Shown one piece after another: positions 35,975-44,865 of a stretch of DNA of 64,000 nucleotides (the stretch's first letter is position 1; every line of letters starts with the position of its first letter). Source of the stretch: JAJYIW01 sp963781665. Lineage in GTDB: Bacteria > Chloroflexota > Anaerolineae > Anaerolineales > Anaerolineaceae. The stretch is from the NCBI GenBank assembly GCA_963781665.1, contig CAWAGA010000002.1, positions 3,658,001 to 3,722,000 on the forward strand. The letters run 5' to 3'. A program made the translations under genes and the position numbers. The notes beneath the pieces were generated by a model that ran no database searches, was not told the origin of the DNA, and saw only the letters and a program-made list of their open reading frames with translations.

Positions 35975-36250
35975 TTAATTACCGCCGGCGATACTGGGAA
36001 TAAGCATCAGGCGGTCGGTCTCGCCAATCGGAGTATCCAGGCCTTGAAGATGGCGAATATCCTCGTCGTTAATGAACAAGTTGACGAATGGCCGAAGCTC
36101 GCCATTGTTAGCGAAAAGGTGCGGCTTTAAGGTAGCGTATTGTTCGGTTACTCCAGCAAGGGCTTCACGGACGGTTTGACCTTTGATGGAAATCTCGCTC
36201 ATCCCTTGAGCGTAGGGGCGTAATGGTGTAGGAATTCTTAAACTGGCCAT
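35975..36250 (-). CDS. MoaD/ThiS/CysO-like sulfur carrier ending in GGN
   Basis: 91 residues with a beta-grasp fold pattern: IPTPLRPYAQG at 6-16, VREALAGV near 28, and LMLIPSIAGGN at the end. The tail has the diglycine needed for thiocarboxylate formation but carries one extra Asn after it. This implies removal by the adjacent JAMM protease before use, as in other carriers that end in GG plus extra residues. Operon with JAMM protease, cysteine synthase and, further on, MoeB-rhodanese indicates CysO-type cysteine biosynthesis. Confidence 0.85.
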   Translation of the reverse strand: MASLRIPTPLRPYAQGMSEISIKGQTVREALAGVTEQYATLKPHLFANNGELRPFVNLFINDEDIRHLQGLDTPIGETDRLMLIPSIAGGN

Positions 36251-36286
36251 CTGGTCCTCTTTTCTTGTTTCCAGATTGATAAAAAA

Positions 36287-36577
36287 TCAACAGCCTTCAC
36301 GGGCGACGACAGCTTCACATTCGGAGGCGTCCCAAATTTCGACCGGACCTGCCTGAGCAAAAGGTTGCATGAAGTTTTCAATATATTGAGATTCTTCTGC
36401 CTCGACGATCATAAATAGAGTATGTTTGCCATCCAGGACTCCATCACCTTTGATGGTGACTCCATATTTGCGAGCATTCCCGGGGCTTAGGTGAGCTAGC
36501 AGCATGGCGCCCTTTTGGGGATCCTTTGCGGGGCAGGTTTCTGCATTATGCTGGTGACGAACGACGAAAAGTGACAT
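36287..36577 (-). CDS. Small DUF3303-like protein
   Basis: 96 residues. A compact alpha/beta protein: MSLFVVRHQHNAETCPAKDP at the start, HTLFMIVEAEESQYIENFMQPFAQAG in the middle, and REGC at the C-terminus. The spacing resembles small DUF3303/ferredoxin-like dimeric barrels; the name is tentative. It lies between the sulfur carrier and the JAMM protease in one operon with GGAGG at its start, so it may assist sulfur transfer. Cys15 and Cys96 are possible reactive residues. Confidence 0.6.
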   Translation of the reverse strand: MSLFVVRHQHNAETCPAKDPQKGAMLLAHLSPGNARKYGVTIKGDGVLDGKHTLFMIVEAEESQYIENFMQPFAQAGPVEIWDASECEAVVAREGC

Positions 36578-36606
36578 GGTTTTCCTCCATTTTGACTGGA
36601 ATAATG

Positions 36607-37041
36607 TTAACCTGATCCTTCAGAAATCGTAATCGATTCTTCCTTGAACCCTTCACGGTTTTCCAGCAAACGCCAGGACCGGCTTCCGAGACTTTGTCCG
36701 TGGTCGATGGTGGTTATCGTATACGAAAACCAGGGTTGAGCCCAATCCCGGTCGTAGGTTGAAGGCAGGTTGGGGTGATCTGGGTGAGAATGAAAAACGC
36801 CGATCAATGATAACCCTAACCGGTCTGCCTCAAGCTCAGCGTTTAAATAATCGTGAGGTGAGATCAAAAAACGGTTATTGCGGGCTGTATCTTCACGGCG
36901 GTTGGGTAAAGCCAGAATAGAAAGGACTTTTCTGGGGTCGCCATCGTTGCCCAGTAGAAAACCGGCTCCTTCTTCCGGATAGCTGCTTTCACCATGAGAT
37001 TGGATTTGATTAAGGAGCTTTTTCGAAATAATCAGGCTCAT
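36607..37041 (-). CDS. JAMM/Mec-type metalloprotease
   Basis: 144 residues. The complete JAMM zinc site is visible: Glu24 in PEEGAG, then His84-Ser-His86-Pro, Ser94 and Asp97. In M. tuberculosis the homologous Mec releases cysteine from the CysO-cysteine adduct. Here it may also trim the Asn after the carrier's GG. Starts 3 bases after the cysteine synthase stop. Confidence 0.92.
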   Translation of the reverse strand: MSLIISKKLLNQIQSHGESSYPEEGAGFLLGNDGDPRKVLSILALPNRREDTARNNRFLISPHDYLNAELEADRLGLSLIGVFHSHPDHPNLPSTYDRDWAQPWFSYTITTIDHGQSLGSRSWRLLENREGFKEESITISEGSG

Positions 37042-37044
37042 GTG

Positions 37045-37989
37045 TTACTCCCAAATTCTATCGCTAAGATATTTGTAACCGGAATCGGGGAACACGGTCA
37101 CAACCTGCCCGCTGGATATTTCTGCAGCAATCTTTAATGCTGCGGTCATCGCAGCCCCTGAGGATATGCCGACGAAAAGGCCTTCCTCACGAGCTAGCTG
37201 CCGAACCATGGCGTAAGCCTCTTCGGTGGTGACCTGGACGGTCGCATCGGCTAGATCGGGATCGTATATTCCGGGCTTGATGGCCGATGGCATATGCTTC
37301 AATCCTTCCAGCCCGTGGAATGCGGAATCGGGTTGGACAGCGATGATCTTGATCGAGGGGTTATACTCTCGCAGATATCTTCCAACCCCGGTTAAAGTCC
37401 CTGAAGTGCCCAGGCCGGCAATGAAGTGGGTGATTGCTCCACCGGTCTGGTCAATCACTTCCGGACCTGTCGAATGGTAATGAGCGTGCCAGTTAGCCGG
37501 GTTATCGTATTGGTTTGCATAATAATATGTTTCAGATTTTTCTTTTGCCAGCTGGCGGGCATAACGGATGGCGCCATCGGAACCTTCTAATGGGTCAGTC
37601 CTGATGATTTCGGCTCCCAGCGCTCGTAATATGGTCATTCTTTCAGGGCTGGCATTCGCCGGGATGACAAGCGTTACTGGAATGCCCAGGGCTGCACCGA
37701 AAGTTGCATAAGCGATCCCCATATTGCCAGAAGTAGAATCCAGAAGACGTTTGCCTTGATCGAGAAATCCTTGGGCAATAGCGGTTTTGATGATATTGAG
37801 TGCTGGCCGGTCTTTGATAGAACCTCCCGGGTTATACCATTCAGCTTTGGCGAAGACCTTGACCTGTTTTGATCCGCCTCTGAAGATTTTATTAAGTTCC
37901 AATAAAGGGGTATTCCCAACCAGAAGTTCCAATTCCGCTGGAGCGGGTGTCACATGGTGAAGCTTCAGCCGATTATTGACTATAAACAT
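37045..37989 (-). CDS. cysM: Cysteine synthase (CysM/CysK family, PLP-dependent)
   Basis: 314 residues from the ATG at 37989; AGGAG lies 7 bases upstream. The PLP lysine is in NPGGSIKDRPA near 53, the substrate loop is STSGNMGIAYA near 83, and the phosphate loop is GLGTSGTLTG near 190. The context (JAMM protease, CysO-like carrier, MoeB-rhodanese) suggests the CysM type, which uses a protein thiocarboxylate rather than free sulfide. First gene of the operon and preceded by a structured leader. Confidence 0.92.
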   Translation of the reverse strand: MFIVNNRLKLHHVTPAPAELELLVGNTPLLELNKIFRGGSKQVKVFAKAEWYNPGGSIKDRPALNIIKTAIAQGFLDQGKRLLDSTSGNMGIAYATFGAALGIPVTLVIPANASPERMTILRALGAEIIRTDPLEGSDGAIRYARQLAKEKSETYYYANQYDNPANWHAHYHSTGPEVIDQTGGAITHFIAGLGTSGTLTGVGRYLREYNPSIKIIAVQPDSAFHGLEGLKHMPSAIKPGIYDPDLADATVQVTTEEAYAMVRQLAREEGLFVGISSGAAMTAALKIAAEISSGQVVTVFPDSGYKYLSDRIWE

Positions 37990-38014
37990 CAATATACTCC
38001 TAATAACGGATAAA

Positions 38015-38159
38015 CAATAACGGCCGGATTAACAGAAAAGTGGTAATCATCCCAAAACCATACATCGTGAATCGGATGCGGGACTTTACCACTTCAGCGT
38101 CGTCGGGCCGTTACTGGATTTCTCTCAGGGTTTCTATTTTGACGAGGCAGTGGTCAAAA
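38015..38159 (-). promoter_or_regulatory. Structured 5' leader of the cysteine operon
   Basis: Read on the minus strand. An outer stem pairs 38116-38106 (CAGTAACGGCC) with 38025-38015 (one G-T pair). An inner stem pairs 38094-38086 (AAGTGGTAA) with 38046-38038 (TTACCACTT), enclosing a further TCCC/GGGA pairing. Upstream, TTTTGAC/GTCAAAA (38159-38153 with 38143-38137) overlaps an alternative GAGGC/GCCTC pairing. The last stem ends 26 bases before the ATG, close to the ribosome site. It looks like a riboswitch or attenuator, but I recognise no known class. Confidence 0.5.
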
Positions 38160-38259
38160 GCCCCGCCTCAGACACGTGCAATACAACATATTTTCTCCGA
38201 CAATAATCATCAAATATTTTAAATAAATCATATATATTATATTGAATTTACCCAATATG

Positions 38260-39814
38260 TCAAGCTGGAGTTCGCTCTTCTTTTATTAAAGGTAAATCCA
38301 CTTCGAACGTTGTACCTTGTCCGACCTGGCTCTCTACCTTGACCTGCCCATGATGGGCGTTAACAATCCATTGAACGATCGATAATCCCAGGCCGCTTCC
38401 AGAGGGTTCGCCCTCGCCTTCCACCGTCTCTTGTACATCGCTAAATTCACGCGCCCTGGCCTGATCAACTCGGAAAAACCGATCGAATAAATGCGGTAAG
38501 TGTTCCGGAGGAATACCTGGACCTGTATCGGCAATCCGTACCCAGCCGAGTGGGTTAATCCATCTTAAGGTTATTTCCAGTTTCGACGGTAACCTGCTTG
38601 ACATCTCGGATTGAATACTTGATTGCATTTTCGACCAGGTTCAATACCATTTGACTCAAATATTGACGGTCTCCCACTATCTTTAGCTCAGGCAGGTCGC
38701 CAGTTTTTAACTCCACTTTCTTTTGTTGGGCAAGGGGAGCCAACCGCTCGACCGCATCTAATACGACGTCGCTCAAATCCAGGTTTTCCATCTTCATCAT
38801 CGTTTGACCAGCATCCATCCTGGCCAGGGTGAGTAGATCGTTGACCAGTCGGGTCATAAATTCGTTTTCGGATTTAATTGTTCGTAAAGCCCGTTCGTAG
38901 TCCTCGGGATTGCGCCGCTTGGATAAGGCCCGGTCTGATTCCAGGTCGATGATCGTCAATGGGGTGCGCAGCTCGTGGCTGGCATCAGCAGTAAACTGGC
39001 GCTGGCGGGCAAAAGCCGCTTCAAGGCGGGCAAGCATCTGGTCGAATGTATTTGCCAGCTCTCCCAGTTCGTCGTGAGTGCCCAGGTTCAACCGCTGTGA
39101 TAAATCAGTTTCACCAATTTCTCTGGCAGTGTGTGTTATCGATTTGATTGGATGGAGAGCCCTGCCTACCAACCAATATCCGCCGATAATCGCTGCCAGT
39201 AAGATCGATGCAGACGCCAGTAGAAGGGTTAATAGAAGCCGTGCTAATTGCCCACTTGGGTCGATCTGCTCACCCATCACGAAAAAGCCCAGGAGACTGC
39301 CACCTCTTTCAGGTTGGATGGCTTTTACCATCACGACGAAGTCCTTTTGCATTGGGGGATTACCCTGGCCAACTCCTGCCAAACGAAATGAAAAGGGAAT
39401 TCCCAAGATGGTACTATTTTTTTGATTGATGAAGCTGACCAATTGGTCGAGGTTGGATGAAGCGGTCACCCCGACTTGCTGTAACATTTGTCCAGATGGG
39501 CTTAACAGAGCGATAAATTGATAATTGTTAAGAAGAATGGAAACGTTTTGGGCACTTACCGCTGGCGGCACATTTCCGTTAATCAACGATGGATAAACTC
39601 CTGGTAAATATAAATACGATAGAGCCTGGTAATTTGTTTGAAGGGAATTGACAGCTTGATTCCGAACGTCATTTAGTTGGCGGGTATATACGACTGTACT
39701 GAAAGACGCTAATACCAGAGCCAGGATGATAACAGTCCATATCGTCAAACGAAATCGGATGCTATGGATCAAATTCCCGACCGACGTGAAAATAGAATGC
39801 AGCCTGGCTTTCAT
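38260..39814 (-). CDS. Sensor histidine kinase, HAMP type (frameshifted)
   Basis: About 517 residues after skipping one extra base near 38583-38590. Two TM helices (about 23-43 and 190-217) bracket an outside sensor domain. HAMP follows, then HisKA with DASHELRTPLTIID (phosphorylated His near 277), the N box LNLVENAIKYS, and the G boxes ADTGPGIP and GSGLGLSIV. It starts just beyond the response regulator stop; a TTG at 39838 overlapping it is possible. Phosphorylates the regulator at 39819-40505. Ligand unknown; envelope stress fits the neighbouring htrA. Confidence 0.9.
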
Positions 39815-39818
39815 CTTT

Positions 39819-40505
39819 TTATAACTGATTTCCGTCAACTCTAATCAGTCGATATCCGGCGCCCCGCACGGTTTCAAATAGTTTCATGTCGAAGGAATCA
39901 TCTATCTTACGGCGTAAGCGGCGCATGTAAACGTCTACCACATTCGAGGTGCCTTCAAAATCGTAACTCCACACGTGGCTTTCCGCCATTTCGCGGGTGA
40001 TTAATCGGTCGGAATTACGCATGAAATATTCGAGCAGAGAATATTCCTTGGCGGTCAATGTAATGTCCTGGCCAGCCCGTTCGACCCGGTGGGTAGCCGG
40101 ATCGGCGACCAAATCGCCGACAACCAATAAACCTGTTTTTTCCGATGAATCGCGGCGTAAAAGGGCGCGCAAGCGCGCACGTAACTCGTTGATTGCAAAG
40201 GGTTTTACTAAGTAATCATCTGCGCCGCTGTCCAGGCCTTTAACCCGGTCATCAATGGTGTCGCGCGCGGTCAACATGATGACCGGGGCATTAATCCTCT
40301 TTTTTCTTAAATCTCGACAAACTTCCAGACCATCTTTCTTGGGAAGCATGATATCCAAAATGATGGCATCGTAGGGGGTCATTTCAGCCATTTCTTCCCC
40401 TTCCAGGCCATCATAGGCTGGATCAACTGCATAGCCGTCGTCCATCAAGCTCATCCGGAGCGAGTTGTTCAAGCGGCGGTTGTCTTCGATTAGTAAAATC
40501 CGCAT
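39819..40505 (-). CDS. OmpR-family response regulator
   Basis: About 228 residues from MRILLIEDN at 40505. The receiver domain has acidic residues IEDN near 7-8, phosphoacceptor Asp in ILDIMLP near 51, Thr in MLTARD and Lys in DYLVKPFA. The C-terminal winged helix runs from about 128 (LTAKEYSLLEYF, VDVYMRRLRRKID). OmpR-family regulators bind 11-bp-spaced direct repeats; such repeats lie in its own upstream region (40615-40686) between it and htrA. Confidence 0.95.
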   Translation of the reverse strand: MRILLIEDNRRLNNSLRMSLMDDGYAVDPAYDGLEGEEMAEMTPYDAIILDIMLPKKDGLEVCRDLRKKRINAPVIMLTARDTIDDRVKGLDSGADDYLVKPFAINELRARLRALLRRDSSEKTGLLVVGDLVADPATHRVERAGQDITLTAKEYSLLEYFMRNSDRLITREMAESHVWSYDFEGTSNVVDVYMRRLRRKIDDSFDMKLFETVRGAGYRLIRVDGNQL

Positions 40506-40614
40506 AGCATTCGTCCTGTCAATCATTAAATAGTTGCGAGTGGGTATTCTCTAGGATGAAAGTACACTGCTCATTGGTACTCACAACGCTTCAATTATAT
40601 TGTAAACCCTATGA

Positions 40615-40647
40615 ATGACAGGAAGATGACAACGGGATGATTTTTGA
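40615..40647 (+). promoter_or_regulatory. Three 11-bp-spaced ATGA(CA) repeats, putative response-regulator boxes
   Basis: ATGACAGGAAG at 40615, ATGACAACGGG at 40626, ATGATTTTTGA at 40637, each exactly 11 bases apart, the spacing used by OmpR/PhoB dimers. They overlap the likely promoter of the regulator gene (minus-strand TATAAT nearby at about 40598-40603). Confidence 0.6.
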
Positions 40648-40669
40648 ATTAATGGTGTTAATCCGTTTT

Positions 40670-40686
40670 ATTCATCATTCTGTCAT
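40670..40686 (-). promoter_or_regulatory. Second pair of 11-bp-spaced boxes upstream of htrA
   Basis: On the minus strand ATGACA (40686-40681) and ATGAAT (40675-40670) are 11 bases apart, facing the first set. They lie just upstream of a -10-like TATACT at 40697-40702 reading toward htrA. Confidence 0.55.
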
Positions 40687-40796
40687 CTTAGACCGTTATA
40701 CTTATATTAAAGAATTATGTTTTCTGGAAGTCTTTTCAGAATTTGATTTAAATATCAACAATGGTTAAAGAAGAACAAATGTAGGAGGAAATGTAA

Positions 40797-42101
40797 ATGA
40801 AATATAACCGGTTTGCAGTTGCAACGGTCTTGATTTTGGCGATGATATTAGCTGGGTGTAATGGAGTGTCGCAATTAAACTCAGTGGTTAATTCATCATT
40901 GACCGCTGCTGCCAATGCAGTTGCGGCAGCGGTTTCAGTAACGGCAACACCAACAACGCCGTCCAATAGTAACGCGAATACGGCTACAGCACCCATTGCG
41001 CCAACAGCGGTTCCAATTGTGGCCACCTTACCAGCGTCTTCGGGGGATCTGGCCTCGATGCAGAGCACGTTTGAGCAGATTTACAAACAGGTGAATCCTT
41101 CAGTGGTTTATATCGAAGTTGTGGAAAATGCGTCTGCGAACTCTAATGGTAATCCATTCGGATTAGGACAGTCGGCACCGGCGATGGCGTCTGGCTCCGG
41201 TTTTGTCTGGGATACTCAAGGGCATATCGTCACCAATAACCACGTCGTGGCAGGAACTTCGTCCATCAATGTTACTTTTGAGGATGGGACCACCGTACCG
41301 GCGAAAATTGTTGGACAGGATCCGAATGCTGACCTGGCAGTAATTCAAGTTAATGTCGATCCTAGTTTACTCCATCCGGTCACAGTGGGAGATTCAACTC
41401 AGGTTCAAGTTGGTCAAATAGCTGTCGCTATCGGTAATCCATTCGGTTTGACAGGCTCCATGTCGCAAGGCATTATCAGCGGCCTTTCCCGGTCCCTGCC
41501 GGTACAATCCAGCAGCCCAAATGCTTCCTCGACCAGCGGCACTTACAATATTCCCGACATCATTCAGACTGACGCAGCGATTAATCCAGGAAACTCCGGT
41601 GGAGTCCTGCTTAACCTGCAAGGAGAAGTCATTGGCGTAACCGCAGCGATTGAATCGAACACGAATTCCAATGCTGGAATCGGTTTCGTCATCCCTTCGC
41701 GTATTGTCCAGAAGGTTGTGCCATCCCTCATCTCGAACGGTTCTTACCCTCATCCCTGGTTAGGGATCTCAGGAGTATCGATGGATCCTGACCTGGCAGC
41801 GGCGATGAACCTGCCTGCTACTCAACGAGGTGCTTTAGTCATCGACATTACCGCTGGTGGACCGGCAGCTAGTGGGGGAGTTCAACCCAGCAATGGGACG
41901 GCAACCATCAATGGCTTACAAGAACCCGTTGGTGGAGATATCATTACTTCGATCGATGGGCACACCATCAATTCTTTCGAAGATTTGGGCGCTTACCTGT
42001 TCTTGAATACTAAACCTGGAGACACGATCACGCTGAGTGTTTTACGAAATGGAAAGGAACAATCTGTTCAGGTAACCTTGGGTACTTTGCCCAATCCATA
42101 A
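40797..42101 (+). CDS. HtrA/DegP-family serine protease lipoprotein
   Basis: 434 residues. Lipoprotein signal with lipobox LAGC at 18-21, so anchored outside the membrane. A Ser/Thr/Pro/Ala-rich linker (about 30-85) leads to the trypsin-like domain with His149 (TNNHV), Asp179 (NADLAV) and Ser267 (GNSGG). One PDZ domain follows (about 315-425, ISGVSMDP, GALVIDI, GDIITSIDG). It degrades or checks misfolded envelope proteins. AGGAGG precedes the start. Adjacent two-component system and boxes suggest stress control. Confidence 0.95.
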   Translation: MKYNRFAVATVLILAMILAGCNGVSQLNSVVNSSLTAAANAVAAAVSVTATPTTPSNSNANTATAPIAPTAVPIVATLPASSGDLASMQSTFEQIYKQVNPSVVYIEVVENASANSNGNPFGLGQSAPAMASGSGFVWDTQGHIVTNNHVVAGTSSINVTFEDGTTVPAKIVGQDPNADLAVIQVNVDPSLLHPVTVGDSTQVQVGQIAVAIGNPFGLTGSMSQGIISGLSRSLPVQSSSPNASSTSGTYNIPDIIQTDAAINPGNSGGVLLNLQGEVIGVTAAIESNTNSNAGIGFVIPSRIVQKVVPSLISNGSYPHPWLGISGVSMDPDLAAAMNLPATQRGALVIDITAGGPAASGGVQPSNGTATINGLQEPVGGDIITSIDGHTINSFEDLGAYLFLNTKPGDTITLSVLRNGKEQSVQVTLGTLPNP

Positions 42102-42163
42102 AATCGTTGAAATAATAATATTACGACGATTTCATTCAAGAGTCATATTGAATAAATATAATC

Positions 42164-42195
42164 TTTTCAGGCCCGGGGAAACTTGGGCCTGAAAA
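42164..42195. terminator. Hairpin after htrA
   Basis: TTTTCAGGCCC (42164-42174) pairs with GGGCCTGAAAA (42185-42195) around a 10-nt loop, 62 bases after the htrA stop. Palindromic with A/T ends, so usable on both strands. Confidence 0.7.
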
Positions 42196-42246
42196 ATAAC
42201 CAGATCTCGAGTATTTATCGATTTTACTTTGGAAAGGATCCCTTTT

Positions 42247-43056
42247 ATGAATAGACTTCTCAAGACTACTCTCGTCGTGATGGGTATACTCATAATTGGT
42301 GCTGGCGTAGTAATCGTTACTGCCGTAATCTCGCCAATACAGAATGTGCTTGCCCAAGCGCCTACCCAAACCCCGTCTACACCTCGGGCACCTGGAAACA
42401 GCACAGTGGCTAATAACGCTCAGCAGTATTGGGACTTCTTTTGGAATTCATTTGCCCAACAACTCAACGTAGATGTTTCAAAATTAAAATACGCCTTCAC
42501 TACTGCAGTTGACAATACGATTGACAAGGCAGTCAGTGATGGAATGATTTCGCAGGCTCAAGGAAGTAACCTGAAGGCTGATTTAAGTAATTTCATGGAG
42601 CAGGGTCCTACATCTCTGGGAAAATTCCCATTCATCCTGGGAAAGGGAAGTGGGTTTTCCCTAAAAGGTGGATTCGGGAATGCGTTTGGGCTCAACCTAA
42701 ATCTGGGCACAGCTGAATTTGCAAAAGCCCTGAATATCTCAGAGCAAACTTTGATTAGCGATTTGCAATCCGGTCAGACAATCAACCAGGTCGCCACGTC
42801 TCTCAACCTTGATCCGGCTAAAGTGAAAGCAACTGTGTTGGCTGATGTTAAAACACAATTGGATGCAGCTGTCTCAAGCAGCATCATTACCCAGGCTCAA
42901 GCAGATCAGATCTATTCGTCGATCGGTACCAAGATCAACTCGATCATGAGCGAAAGCGAATTGAACGAAAACCATTCCGGCGGGATGAACAGGAATGGTG
43001 GGAATGGTCGTTTCCGGCCCGGATCGGGAGGAAATAATTCGGGAACAGGTTTATAA
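42247..43056 (+). CDS. Secreted protein with helical repeat, unknown function
   Basis: 269 residues from the ATG at 42247, which has GGAAAGGA 9 bases upstream. N-terminal signal/anchor (about 5-30), then a helical domain with two related stretches (VDVSKLKYAFTTAVDNTIDKAVSDGMISQAQ and LNLDPAKVKATVLADVKTQLDAAVSSSIITQAQ), each followed by DQ/SN-type turns, and a Gly/Asn/Arg-rich tail. A helix-turn-helix-like element (AKALNISEQTLISDLQSG) lies between. Extracytoplasmic; role unknown. Confidence 0.7.
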   Translation: MNRLLKTTLVVMGILIIGAGVVIVTAVISPIQNVLAQAPTQTPSTPRAPGNSTVANNAQQYWDFFWNSFAQQLNVDVSKLKYAFTTAVDNTIDKAVSDGMISQAQGSNLKADLSNFMEQGPTSLGKFPFILGKGSGFSLKGGFGNAFGLNLNLGTAEFAKALNISEQTLISDLQSGQTINQVATSLNLDPAKVKATVLADVKTQLDAAVSSSIITQAQADQIYSSIGTKINSIMSESELNENHSGGMNRNGGNGRFRPGSGGNNSGTGL

Positions 43057-43071
43057 GCGTTAAGAAAAAAA

Positions 43072-43105
43072 CAGAAAGGGCCTGTTCAGGCCAGGCCTGT
43101 TTCTG
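43072..43105 (+). terminator. Hairpin after the secreted-protein gene
   Basis: CAGAAA-GGCCTG pairs with CAGGCC-TTTCTG across 43072-43105, starting 16 bases after the stop. Interrupted stem and no T-run, so moderate support. Confidence 0.5.
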
Positions 43106-43169
43106 GAACCAAATTTATTGTTATTGTAATTATTGTTATCGAGGGGTTTCAAATATCGGGAGATAGGTG

Positions 43170-43607
43170 ATGAAACAATTTTCCGCAATTATTGCGGCTC
43201 TTCTTATTACAAGTTTAGTCGGTTCAGCCATGATCGTCGTTGGTGGAAACGCTCTAAGCAATACGAATACGGTTCCGATGTTGAACTCAATGTCTGGATC
43301 CCAGGTGAATTCGCCAGCTCAGAGCACTGCGAGTCAAGACCCAGCTCAAGCCCAGGCACAAGCGGATGCACAGACCCTGGCGAATGCTCAGAATGAGATA
43401 AACCAATTACAAACAGCCTTGACCCAATACCAGACGCGTTTGAACCAGGCTGTCACTCAGCTCAATACGAATAACACTCAATTAGCTCAATACCAGGCTG
43501 AAATTCAACAGGTCCAAACACTTTTAAACCAGATGCAAAATTACGGTTTGATAACGATCAACAGTAATGGGCAAATTCAGATCAATAGACGAGGATTCGA
43601 TCACTAA
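43170..43607 (+). CDS. Secreted coiled-coil protein
   Basis: 145 residues. Signal peptide (about 3-28), a Ser/Ala/Gln linker, then a long Gln/Asn-rich coiled coil (about 58-130; NEINQLQTALTQYQTRLNQAVTQLN). The start codon is taken as the ATG at 43170 rather than GTG at 43167. Its stop overlaps the start of the following gene (TAATG). Probably an envelope structural or docking protein for the cluster. Confidence 0.7.
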   Translation: MKQFSAIIAALLITSLVGSAMIVVGGNALSNTNTVPMLNSMSGSQVNSPAQSTASQDPAQAQAQADAQTLANAQNEINQLQTALTQYQTRLNQAVTQLNTNNTQLAQYQAEIQQVQTLLNQMQNYGLITINSNGQIQINRRGFDH

Positions 43608-43933
43608 TGATGAAGATACTCAAAGGTGGAATCCGAATCTGGTTCGGAATAATCAGTTTCCTGGCATTTTTTGTAGGTTGGGTATTCCTGGCACATGCTC
43701 CCAAGCCAGCACCATTTTCGCTTTCGATTAACCCTGCTGGATCTGGCAACGGCTCCGGTTTAGGTTTACCTGCAACTTTGAACCCAACTCCATATCCGAC
43801 CATTGCCCCTCCGCCATCGTTGGACCAATTGCAGAGCGGGCAAACTCAGCTGCAGCCTTTGCAGATACAACCGGCCCCGCAATTGCCTTCAACCCAGTCA
43901 TTTACACCAAGAATAAGGACAGGTGGATCATGA
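43607..43933 (+). CDS. Single-TM protein with Pro/Gln-rich outside tail
   Basis: 108 residues. One TM helix (about 10-30), then a low-complexity Pro/Gln/Gly region to the end. It overlaps both neighbours (TAATG before, ATGA after into apbE), so it is translationally coupled to the flavin-transferase gene. No catalytic motif. Could be an anchored target or spacer in the redox cluster. Confidence 0.7.
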   Translation: MMKILKGGIRIWFGIISFLAFFVGWVFLAHAPKPAPFSLSINPAGSGNGSGLGLPATLNPTPYPTIAPPPSLDQLQSGQTQLQPLQIQPAPQLPSTQSFTPRIRTGGS

Positions 43934-44865
43934 TGCGTTACCATGATTTTAGAGCCATGAATTCTGATATCCTCTTAGCCGCAGAAGGACAGAATTCAAG
44001 GATTTCGATCGGATTTAAAGAGGTTCAAGAATTCATTGAGACCAGCGAGAAGCGCTTTAGTCGCTTTTCGGACAACAGCGAACTATCTCGATTGAATAAT
44101 TCTGCCGGCTCGTGGTTTCATTCTTCGAGCGATCTCTTCAATATGGTTTCTGAATCGCGCTCTTTCTTCGATCAGACAAACGGATTGTTTGATCCATCGA
44201 TTCTCGAAGCGCTTGAATATGCCGGCTACGACCGGACGATGGATGAAATCAGGGACCGCGAAGTCAGTCCGGCAGCGGTCAAGGTTCTGCCGCAGCGGAT
44301 GGATTATCGCGAAGTTCGCTTCGACCGCAATAACCAGGCGATCAGATTGCCCCCGGGCATGCGGATCGATCTGGGCGGTATTGCTAAAGGGTGGATTGCG
44401 GAGCGGGCTGCAAGTTTACTGGCATTTTATGCCAATGCCTGCGCCGTCAGCGCAGGCGGCGATCTCTACGTGATCGGCCAGCCGGAGGGGAAGGCTTTCT
44501 GGCAAGTCGCCCTGGAAGATCCGACCAACCCTACCCGCACATTGTCAATCTTAAAAATCGGGAGCCGCTACGCTGCTGCAACTTCATCGATTGCCAAGCG
44601 GAAATGGACCAAAAGTGGGCAGGAACGACACCACCTGATAGACCCTCGCACCGGTGAATCAGCCGTCACCGATTGGTTGAGTGTGACCGTGATCGCGCCA
44701 CACGCAACCATTGCCGAAGCATTTGCAAAAACGCTGCTAATCGCCGGTTCGTACCAGGCAAAGACGATTATCTCTCGCAGCAACCAGATCGCAGTTGTGG
44801 CGGTTGACAAGAATGGAAAACTCTGGGGATCTTACAACAGCAAGGAGTTCCTGGATGAGGATTGA
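43930..44865 (+). CDS. apbE: FAD:protein FMN transferase
   Basis: 311 residues, the size of ApbE without a signal peptide. Key blocks are RFSRFSDNSELSRLN near 37, GLFDPSILEALEYAGYD near 85, the Mg/FAD site DLGGIAKGW near 149, SAGGDLYVIGQ near 176, and HHLIDPRTGESA near 236. ApbE attaches FMN covalently to Thr or Ser of target proteins. The next gene is a ferric-reductase-like cytochrome overlapping by 11 bases, pointing to a flavin/heme electron path. Confidence 0.93.
   Translation: MMRYHDFRAMNSDILLAAEGQNSRISIGFKEVQEFIETSEKRFSRFSDNSELSRLNNSAGSWFHSSSDLFNMVSESRSFFDQTNGLFDPSILEALEYAGYDRTMDEIRDREVSPAAVKVLPQRMDYREVRFDRNNQAIRLPPGMRIDLGGIAKGWIAERAASLLAFYANACAVSAGGDLYVIGQPEGKAFWQVALEDPTNPTRTLSILKIGSRYAAATSSIAKRKWTKSGQERHHLIDPRTGESAVTDWLSVTVIAPHATIAEAFAKTLLIAGSYQAKTIISRSNQIAVVAVDKNGKLWGSYNSKEFLDED

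Noticed and set aside
38015..38159. SAM or T-box riboswitch identity for the cysteine-operon leader
   Set aside because: The conserved core sequences of those classes are not visible; left as an unassigned structured leader.
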